Origin: Hymenobacter sp. BT18
GTDB taxonomy: Bacteria; Bacteroidota; Bacteroidia; Cytophagales; Hymenobacteraceae
Length of the DNA stretch: 64,000 bases
Reading direction: 5' to 3'
NCBI RefSeq assembly: GCF_012273015.1
Contig: NZ_CP050954.1
Location: 372,001 to 436,000 of the forward strand
Position numbers and translations under genes: made by a program. Shown one piece after another: positions 18,290 through 24,334 of the stretch. Position 1 is the stretch's first letter. The number at the start of each line of letters is the position of its first letter. Below the pieces are notes generated by a model. It was given only the letters and a program-made list of their open reading frames with translations, was not told the origin of the DNA and did no database searches.

Positions 18290-18538
18290 ATGTTCCGGAT
18301 TCTGCTGTTAGTTTGCGCGCTACTGTTTGTGAGTGGTGCTTCCCAGTCGGTAGAGGCTGCCCGCCCTAGTGCTTATGCCAAGGCCAAAATGAAAGGCCGC
18401 ATCTTCACCCACCGGCCCGTGTACAAGACCTACAAAGGCCGTAAGAAAGCCAAGAAGCCCGGCTTCTTCAACCTGCGCCGCAAGGCCAAAGCGCCTGCGC
18501 AAACTACGCGCCGCTCTACTCGCTACACCACACACTAA
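18290..18538 (+). CDS. Small secreted basic protein, unknown function
   Basis: I chose the ATG at 18290 because it opens a signal peptide (MFRILLLVCALLFVSGASQSVEA). The 82-residue product has a mature part dominated by Lys and Arg (KAKMKGRIFTHRPVYKTYKG, then RKKAKKPGFFNLRRK) and a Thr/Arg tail. I do not recognise a family. Such basic, short exported proteins could bind nucleic acid or acidic polysaccharide at the surface, but this is a guess. A strong hairpin terminator follows, which supports a real transcription unit. Upstream, 246 bases separate it from the divergent macroglobulin gene. Confidence 0.65.
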   Translation: MFRILLLVCALLFVSGASQSVEAARPSAYAKAKMKGRIFTHRPVYKTYKGRKKAKKPGFFNLRRKAKAPAQTTRRSTRYTTH

Positions 18539-18570
18539 TCGGCCGCCTGCGCCTATTGCATTTTCCGGTT

Positions 18571-18602
18571 CCGGCCGCTCTGCCTTCGGGTGGAGCGGCC
18601 GG
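18571..18602. terminator. Hairpin terminator after the small basic protein
   Basis: A perfect 10-bp stem (CCGGCCGCTC at 18571-18580, GAGCGGCCGG at 18593-18602) with a 12-base loop is followed by TTCTGCTTTTT. It is a rho-independent-type terminator for the plus-strand gene. Confidence 0.75.
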
Positions 18603-18656
18603 TTCTGCTTTTTGGAGACCCTGAGCTTATTGGATTTCGTAAAAACTTCTTTAAAA

Positions 18657-18683
18657 CGTCATGCTGAGCGGAGTCGAAGCATG
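18657..18683. repeat. Half copy of the dispersed palindromic repeat
   Basis: CGTCATGCTGAGCGGAGTCG then AAGCATG is one arm of the dispersed palindrome, truncated. It lies 28 bases beyond the stop codon of the minus-strand nucleotidyltransferase. Confidence 0.7.
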
Positions 18684-18710
18684 ACCCAAATGTAAAAGCC
18701 CAAACATGCT

Positions 18711-19784
18711 CTAAAGCTGCGCGTACCAGGCCCGGCGCGTGTTTACCAATAGCTGCTCGGCGGCAGCTTTGTCGGGCGCTTCGGGCAGCGCGGAAGCCGT
18801 AAAAGCTTCTTCTACCCGCACTACCAAAGCTTCGGCTTCCGTCACCAGCTCTTCGTAGCTGAACTCGCCGCGGCGGATTTGCAGCAGAAACTCCCGGTCG
18901 GGGCGGCGGACGTGGATTTGCCCTTCTCTGGCAATTTCCTCGGCCATACGCAGGAGCCGGAACACGTGCAGCATGTTTTTGGCGTCGTAGTTTTTGCCGT
19001 GCTGCACGGTGTTCTGGAACCGCTCGGGGTTGCGCTTCTGCTCCCACTCCTGGTACTCGCGGTACACCCGGCAGTAGGTGCTGTAGCCGTTGCGGTTAAA
19101 GCTCAGGTACGCCACGGGCTCCTCCCCTTTCGGCACGGCCGAGAGCAGCACGTCCTGAGAGGTTTCCGGGTCGCGCACCAGCCCCCGGTAGCCGTGGCGG
19201 CGGTCCGGCGTATCGTCCACGAACACGGCGTATAAATCGTTGAGGTGATTTACGTTGGCCAGCCCACACTGCGCGCCCTCGTATCCTTTACGGGCCAGCC
19301 AGGCCGCCACCGGCTGGGCCCCCGCGCCCACCGTCACGTAGCAGAAATCCAGCACCGATTTGCGCTGGGGCGGCTCGGGGTGGTTGATTTTCTTGTTCAG
19401 CCCCCGCGCCTTCCGGATCTGGGCCACGGCGTACTCGGCAAAGCTCTGGCGACACAGCTTCGAGAGGAAGTTCTCGGCCCGAAACGCCGCGATCAGCGGG
19501 TGCCGGTACACCACGCAATCCGGGGGCGTGCCCAGCAGCTCCAGCACCGTGGGGTTGCTTTTGAGCAGCAGCTCCACGAAGCGGCGCAGCTCATAAAACA
19601 CCTCATCGTTGGTGTCGTTGGCCACCTGCGGCACGTAGTCGAGGCCGTAGAACTCGGTTTCGGGCAGGATGAATACGCCTTTCAGGTCGGTATCGGAGTG
19701 GGGCAAATCGGTGCCGTAGGCGCGGCTGCCGCTGATGGCCTCGAACAGAATCAGGCCGCGCCGGCGCAGGTCGGAAATGGTCAT
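18711..19784 (-). CDS. rlaP: RlaP-type nucleotidyltransferase (RNA-repair associated, DNA polymerase beta fold), long form
   Basis: I chose the ATG at 19784; the frame runs 28 codons further up, but that part is a read-through of the intergenic repeat. The product has 357 residues. It belongs to the PF10127-type nucleotidyltransferases. The polymerase-beta signature is AISGSRAYGTDLPHSDTDLKGVF, with GSRAYG at 19-24 and the metal-binding pair D31/D33. Then come LELLGTPPD and a long helical C-terminal half with HGKNYDAKNMLHVFRLLRMAEEIAREG. Family members sit in bacterial RNA-repair operons, where they are predicted to add nucleotides to damaged RNA ends. A second, shorter family member is encoded 169 bases upstream on the same strand. 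Substrate RNA is unknown. Confidence 0.85.
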   Translation of the reverse strand: MTISDLRRRGLILFEAISGSRAYGTDLPHSDTDLKGVFILPETEFYGLDYVPQVANDTNDEVFYELRRFVELLLKSNPTVLELLGTPPDCVVYRHPLIAAFRAENFLSKLCRQSFAEYAVAQIRKARGLNKKINHPEPPQRKSVLDFCYVTVGAGAQPVAAWLARKGYEGAQCGLANVNHLNDLYAVFVDDTPDRRHGYRGLVRDPETSQDVLLSAVPKGEEPVAYLSFNRNGYSTYCRVYREYQEWEQKRNPERFQNTVQHGKNYDAKNMLHVFRLLRMAEEIAREGQIHVRRPDREFLLQIRRGEFSYEELVTEAEALVVRVEEAFTASALPEAPDKAAAEQLLVNTRRAWYAQL

Positions 19785-19818
19785 ACGGGTATGTGGTAAA
19801 GATCTTTTACTACTGATG

Positions 19819-19917
19819 GTCATGCTGAGCGAAGTCGAAGCATCTCTACCGCTTTGTTGCATTGGCAATGATTAGTCAGAGGTAGAGATGCTTCGACTTC
19901 GCTCAGCATAACAGACG
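19819..19917. repeat. Dispersed palindromic repeat (full copy)
   Basis: The left arm is GTCATGCTGAGCGAAGTCGA and AGCATCTCTACCGCTTTGTT. The right arm is GAGGTAGAGATGCTTCGACT and TCGCTCAGCATAACAGACG. The centre is AGTC/ATTAGTC-like and less paired. It separates the two RlaP-type genes and provides a false N-terminal extension to the first. Confidence 0.8.
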
Positions 19918-19952
19918 TTTATCAGTAGGAATGCCTTCTACTAACGGCCTAG

Positions 19953-20726
19953 TTATCTAGGGCGGGTATCAGCCAACCAATTCTGGAACAGCGCATTCAG
20001 CTCCGGTGTGGGGTCGGCGGGGCGCGCTACGGGCAGCGTTTCGCGGGCGGCTACAGCGGCTTCGTACTCGGCTTGCAGAAACGCGACCAGCGCGGCCGGG
20101 CGCGGCACGGTGGTTTTTTCGTGGGCGGTGGCTTTGCGGGCGAGCAGCTCATCTACGCTGCCGTTCAGCTCCGGAGGCAACAGGCTGCGCAGCGCGGCAA
20201 ACTCCATGGGTGGCACCTCGGCGGGGCGCTGCTGAATCCAGCGCACGGCTAGCGTGGAGCGCAGGGCGTAGAACAGCCGTTTCAGGCGCACGTCTTCCCC
20301 GGTCAGGTCGTCCATTACGCCGCGGCGCATCAGGCCGGCATAGTGGTGCAGGCCGGCGCGTGGGTTCCAGCACGCGGGCAGCAGCGGGGCCAGCGCCGCC
20401 CGAAACCCGGCGGCTTCCTGGTATACCACCGGCGACTGGAGCCACTCGAAAAGGGCCGCGTTGGCCCCACGCAGCAGCTTCAGCGTCTTGCGCAGCTCCC
20501 AGCCGGCCAGGTCCAGCTCCTCGTCCACGGGAAAGTTGAGCGTGTCGGGGCCATCGTCGAGGGTCAGGTACCAGTTGGTGGGATGAGCGTAGATAAAGCG
20601 CACGTCGTAGTCGGAATCCGGCGAGGGAAAGCCCCAGGCCCGGCTGCCCGACTCGCAGGCGTACAGGATGCGGATATGGTGCCGGGCTTCGAGCTGGGTG
20701 AGGGCGGTTTGGATGCGGGCGTGCAC
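19953..20726 (-). CDS. rlaP: RlaP-type nucleotidyltransferase, short form
   Basis: I propose the GTG at 20726 as start (257 residues). The frame stays open further up, but those residues are a low-complexity shadow of the divergent lipoprotein gene. The start of similarity, about ten residues before ILYACESGSRAWGF, fits the GTG. The catalytic core is ESGSRAWGFPSPDSDYDVRFIY (25-46), with a Gly-Ser pair and Asp37/Asp39/Asp41 for metal binding. Next comes DEELDLAGWELRKTLKLLRGANAALFEWLQSP, typical of PF10127. The fold and context point to terminal nucleotide addition in RNA repair. It shares low similarity with the neighbouring long form, so the two are old paralogues rather than a recent duplication. 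Confidence 0.82.
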   Translation of the reverse strand: MHARIQTALTQLEARHHIRILYACESGSRAWGFPSPDSDYDVRFIYAHPTNWYLTLDDGPDTLNFPVDEELDLAGWELRKTLKLLRGANAALFEWLQSPVVYQEAAGFRAALAPLLPACWNPRAGLHHYAGLMRRGVMDDLTGEDVRLKRLFYALRSTLAVRWIQQRPAEVPPMEFAALRSLLPPELNGSVDELLARKATAHEKTTVPRPAALVAFLQAEYEAAVAARETLPVARPADPTPELNALFQNWLADTRPR

Positions 20727-20804
20727 GGGCAGAATGGGTGGTGAAAGGCGAACTAGGGCTTTACACGTGCAAGGTAAAGGCCCAGCCCCCTGTTCCGGTG
20801 CGTA

Positions 20805-20833
20805 TTGCCCCCTCATTCTGCCCTGTATATTTG
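20805..20833 (+). promoter_or_regulatory. Bacteroidota-type promoter (TTG-N18-TATATTTG)
   Basis: TTG at 20805-20807 and TATATTTG at 20826-20833 match the Bacteroidota housekeeping consensus TTG-N(about 19)-TAnnTTTG in sequence and spacing. The start codon of the lipoprotein gene is at 20850, so the leader would be short. Confidence 0.6.
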
Positions 20834-20849
20834 GCCGCCGCTCCCCACT

Positions 20850-21668
20850 ATGCCGGCAGTAACTCCTTATGCTGTGAACTACCGCCCCCTCTTCTGGCTG
20901 CTGCCCGCCCTGCTCGGTGCCTGCACCCCCGATACCCCTTCTACCCAGCAGCCCACCCCGCCGCCTGCCCCCGTTGGCGCAGCGGCTGCTCCGGCGGCAG
21001 CTGACTCGCTGGCTACGTTTCACTGGGACACGGAAATGTGCACCTTCACCGGCCGCTACGACAGCCGCCAGTACACCGCGCAGCAGCTCACCGATACCTA
21101 CGACCTGCTCCGGGGCGGGCAGCTCACCACCTCGGCGTCGGTCTTCAAGCCCGCCGATATTGCCAAGCTAAGCGTGGATACCCTGGAAGCGGAGTACACC
21201 AACGTGCTGGCGCATATCAGGAAATTACAGCCCGTGCCGGGCGCTACGTGGCGGGAGCTGAAGCGCCTCAAGCTCCAGGAACTCAACGACGAATACCGCG
21301 CCATCAAGCTCACCATCCTGGGGTATAGCAACCCCAGCCTGCTGGCAAACTCCCCGTACCCGGCCGCGTGCAAAACCTACATCAGGGGCCTGGCCGCGGG
21401 CAACGATAGTAGCATCATGGCCAGTTGGCAGCAGCTGGTGCGGGAGCAGCAAAAGAATAACAGCGTGCCGGAAAGTTTGCAGGCGCGGTTTGAGCAGGAA
21501 TCCACCGCGCCCAACTGGCACGAATACGCCCAGGTGGAGCTGATTAATTTCGGCTGGTGGAACTGCATCAATGAAACTATCCGGCGCGTGGAGCCCACCG
21601 AGAAATGGCAGCAGCAGTACGAAAAGCTGTTCACCAACGTGCAGTCGGAGTGTGAGGAAGTGGATTGA
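20850..21668 (+). CDS. Lipoprotein of unknown function
   Basis: The ATG at 20850 opens a 272-residue protein with a lipoprotein signal (hydrophobic PLFWLLPALLGAC, lipid Cys about residue 25) and then a Pro/Ala/Thr/Gln-rich tether. The body is mostly helical and charged, beginning FHWDTEMCTFTGRYDSRQYT and ending with FTNVQSECEEVD. Several cysteines (DTEMC, AACKTY, WNCIN, SECEE) may form disulfides. I do not recognise the family. A clear promoter precedes it, and it is transcribed divergently from the short RlaP gene, so it need not belong to RNA repair. Confidence 0.75.
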   Translation: MPAVTPYAVNYRPLFWLLPALLGACTPDTPSTQQPTPPPAPVGAAAAPAAADSLATFHWDTEMCTFTGRYDSRQYTAQQLTDTYDLLRGGQLTTSASVFKPADIAKLSVDTLEAEYTNVLAHIRKLQPVPGATWRELKRLKLQELNDEYRAIKLTILGYSNPSLLANSPYPAACKTYIRGLAAGNDSSIMASWQQLVREQQKNNSVPESLQARFEQESTAPNWHEYAQVELINFGWWNCINETIRRVEPTEKWQQQYEKLFTNVQSECEEVD

Positions 21669-21704
21669 CCCGGCTTTTTCTACTGAACGTCATGTCCTGC
21701 TAAA

Positions 21705-21808
21705 CGTCATGCTGAGCGTGTGGCGCAGCATCTTGGTAGTATGGTAAACCCAGGCGAAGCGGTAGAGAGACTTCGACTTCGCGGACGCCAGATGGAGCAG
21801 GACGTTCT
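21705..21808. repeat. Degenerate copy of the dispersed palindromic repeat
   Basis: It starts CGTCATGCTGAGCGTGTGGC and ends AGATGGAGCAGGACGTTC, with an inner GCGGTAGAGAGACTTCGACT. Both arms are recognisable but carry many substitutions, so this is an old copy. Confidence 0.6.
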
Positions 21809-21924
21809 ATCTGACAACGAACAACCAATACTTAAAAAGCCGCTTCGGCTTGGCGCCGGCATAAGACCGAAACTCTCCTCGCAACTTCTGCTACCTTGCT
21901 TGTCTGAACTAACGCTCTGCCTTT

Positions 21925-23634
21925 ATGGTGCTTTTCCACCTGCTGCCCGCCAGCCTCCTGCTCGGCCTCGGCCTATTCAGCTGCCAGACTCAGCCCGCTA
22001 CTACGGCCTCCGCTCCCGTCGCCACGGCCGAAACTACCGCCACGCCCGGGGCGGCCGCCCCAGCCGAAGCCATCAGCGCGGCCAGCATCAGCAAGTACCT
22101 GCAGGCAGTTTCCTCGGATGAGATGCTGGGCCGCAAGCCCTTTACGGAGGGCGAGACGCGCAGCACCCAGTACCTGGCCGACGAGTTCAAGCGCCTCGGC
22201 CTGCAGCCCGGCCCGAACGGCACCTACTTCCAGCCGGTGCCGCTGGTCGAAATTACCGGCACGCCCTCTTCCACTCTGCAAGTCAAGGGCAAAGGCCAGG
22301 CGCTAAGCTTCGAGTATAAGACCGACTTCGTGGCCTTCACCCAGCGCGAGCAGCCCGAAGTGAAGGTCACCAACTCCCCGCTGGTGTTTGCCGGCTACGG
22401 GGTGGTGGCCCCCGAGTACGGCTGGGACGACTACGCCGGCCTCGACGTGAAAGGCAAGACCGTGGTGGTGCTGGTGAATGACCCCGGCAACGCCAGCCAG
22501 GACTCCACTCTGTTCAAGGGCCGGGCTATGACCTACTACGGGCGCTGGACCTACAAATACGAGGAAGCCGCCCGCCACGGCGCCGCCGGCGTGCTCATCG
22601 TGCACGACACCAAGCCGGCCGCTTACCCCTGGAGCGTGGTGCTGAGCGGGGCCATCAGCCCTAAGCTGCGCGCCCAAACCGAGAACAAAGGTGCCGACAA
22701 GTGCGCCCTGGAAGGCTGGCTGACTTTGGACGCGGCCAAAAAGCTGTTCCAGGCCGCCGGCCAGAACTATGAGCAGCTCTACGCCGCCGCCAACACCCGC
22801 GGCTTCAAGCCCCGCCTCCTGGGCGGCCTTACCCTCACGGGCAGCATCCAGAACAAGTTGCTCCGCAAGACCTCGCGCAACGTGCTGGCCGTGCTGCCTG
22901 GCACCACCCGCCCCGACGAATACATCCTCTACTCGGCTCACTGGGACCATTTCGGGGTGGGCAAAGCCATTGCCGGCGACTCCATCTACAACGGGGCGGT
23001 GGACGACGGTACTGGCCTGGCTTCCCTGCTCAGCATTGCCGAGGCCTTCCAGCAGGCCAAGCAGAAGCCCGAGCGCAGCATCGTGTTTCTGGCCGTGACG
23101 GCCGAGGAGCAGGGCCTGCTGGGCTCGGCGTACTACGCTCAGCACCCGCCCTTCCCGCTCAATAAAACCGTGGCCGACCTGAACATGGACATGCTCTGGC
23201 CCTACGGCCCGATGAAGGACCTCACCGTTATCGGCTACGGACAGTCGGAGCTGGAGGACTACGCCCGCGCGGCGGCCCAGGAGCAAAACCGCTACCTGCT
23301 GCCCGACCAAACGCCCGAAACCGGCATGTTCTACCGCTCCGACCACTTCAGCTTCGCCCACGTGGGCGTGCCCTCGCTCTACGCCAGCGGCGGTTTTGAG
23401 AGCCGCACCGGCGGCAAGCAGGCCATTGCCCAGCAGCGCCAGAACTACACCACCAACCTATACCACAAGCCCGCCGACCAGTTCGACCCCAGCTGGGACC
23501 TGACGGGCATTGCCCAGGACGCCCAGCTCTACTTTCGCGTGGGCCAGCGCCTGGCTAGTGAAACCACGTTTCCCAAGTGGCGCGAAGGTTCGGAGTTTAA
23601 AGGGGCTCGAGAGAAGAGTATGGGCGGGAAGTAG
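21925..23634 (+). CDS. M28 family zinc aminopeptidase lipoprotein with PA domain
   Basis: This 569-residue protein has a lipoprotein signal (HLLPASLLLGLGLFSC, Cys20) and an Ala/Thr-rich tether. A protease-associated (PA) insert occupies about 130-290 (LVFAGYGVVAPEYGWDDYAG, GAAGVLIVHDT). The M28 catalytic part contains SAHWDHFG (His339), AVDDGTG (Asp360), AVTAEEQGLLGS (Glu394/395), DLNMDML and YRSDHFSFAHVGVPSLY (His ligand), so all zinc and base positions appear intact. It would trim N-terminal residues from peptides at the cell envelope. The stop lies only 14 bases before the following HEAT-like gene. That gene is clearly AT-richer, so shared transcription does not imply shared history. Confidence 0.93.
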   Translation: MVLFHLLPASLLLGLGLFSCQTQPATTASAPVATAETTATPGAAAPAEAISAASISKYLQAVSSDEMLGRKPFTEGETRSTQYLADEFKRLGLQPGPNGTYFQPVPLVEITGTPSSTLQVKGKGQALSFEYKTDFVAFTQREQPEVKVTNSPLVFAGYGVVAPEYGWDDYAGLDVKGKTVVVLVNDPGNASQDSTLFKGRAMTYYGRWTYKYEEAARHGAAGVLIVHDTKPAAYPWSVVLSGAISPKLRAQTENKGADKCALEGWLTLDAAKKLFQAAGQNYEQLYAAANTRGFKPRLLGGLTLTGSIQNKLLRKTSRNVLAVLPGTTRPDEYILYSAHWDHFGVGKAIAGDSIYNGAVDDGTGLASLLSIAEAFQQAKQKPERSIVFLAVTAEEQGLLGSAYYAQHPPFPLNKTVADLNMDMLWPYGPMKDLTVIGYGQSELEDYARAAAQEQNRYLLPDQTPETGMFYRSDHFSFAHVGVPSLYASGGFESRTGGKQAIAQQRQNYTTNLYHKPADQFDPSWDLTGIAQDAQLYFRVGQRLASETTFPKWREGSEFKGAREKSMGGK

Positions 23635-23648
23635 CAGGATAATTCTAT

Positions 23649-24299
23649 ATGACAGTTCAAGAAATCCTGCTTCACTTAAAATCCAGTGATACTGAAGAGA
23701 AGCTACACGCTTTTGAAGAGTTGTATCAGTTGGCGGCCATGCCTGAACTATACGAGGCAGTTGTAGAAAACCTCGCAAGCATGGATGATAGAGTACAATT
23801 TGCCAGCCTCAGTATAATAATTAAGAAGTTCCCAACACAGCTTCAACGGGATGCGAAGAAACTCACGCCACTACTGCTACATCTGTTAGTTGCCTCCTCT
23901 TCTCCAGTCACAGATAGAGCCATTTGGGCTTTGACTATAACTGGAGAAAACTCTATTCATGCACTTATTCGCAGCTTGACTACAACGAATGATGACCTTT
24001 ATAAGGAAGGATGTATCTGGGCACTAGGAAGAAATGGGCACATTCGTCAGCATCCCACCTTGGTAGTTGATACCCTCCGTGCTTTTTTACACAGCACCAA
24101 TCCCCGCCTACAATATGCAGCCCTGATTGCTTTGATGGATATGAGCCCCCTGCGCCCATTTAAGCGACTATCGGCCACTGATTACAATTTCACTGTTGTC
24201 TATGACGAGGAAGAAGTAATAGCCCAATCGTTACTACGTCGGCAGGTTGTCGATGCGCACTGGCCTAAGCTATATCTGGAATTGCTACGTAACCGATGA
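23649..24299 (+). CDS. HEAT-repeat-like protein, AT-rich gene
   Basis: This cytoplasmic, 216-residue, all-helical protein has no signal peptide. It is built of roughly 35-40-residue helical pairs, for example KLHAFEELYQLAAMPELYEA, RVQFASLSIIIKKFP, TDRAIWALTITGENSIHAL and LYKEGCIWALGRNG. These resemble HEAT/PBS-lyase-type repeats that act as protein-binding scaffolds. Its base composition and codon choice (many A/T third positions) differ sharply from the M28 gene just upstream and the Pnkp gene just downstream (convergent, 35 bases away), which suggests recent transfer. Function is unknown; an immunity or adaptor role is possible. Confidence 0.75.
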   Translation: MTVQEILLHLKSSDTEEKLHAFEELYQLAAMPELYEAVVENLASMDDRVQFASLSIIIKKFPTQLQRDAKKLTPLLLHLLVASSSPVTDRAIWALTITGENSIHALIRSLTTTNDDLYKEGCIWALGRNGHIRQHPTLVVDTLRAFLHSTNPRLQYAALIALMDMSPLRPFKRLSATDYNFTVVYDEEEVIAQSLLRRQVVDAHWPKLYLELLRNR

Positions 24300-24334
24300 A
24301 GGCAGAATGCATAGGCACACGAAGAGTACCGGCA

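Noticed and set aside
19785..19868. N-terminal extension of the long RlaP gene
   Set aside because: The extra residues are read from the dispersed palindromic repeat, so they are not part of the protein.
20727..21023. Upstream extension of the short RlaP gene on the minus strand
   Set aside because: Ninety-nine extra codons are low complexity, overlap the promoter and start of the divergent lipoprotein gene and have no family match.
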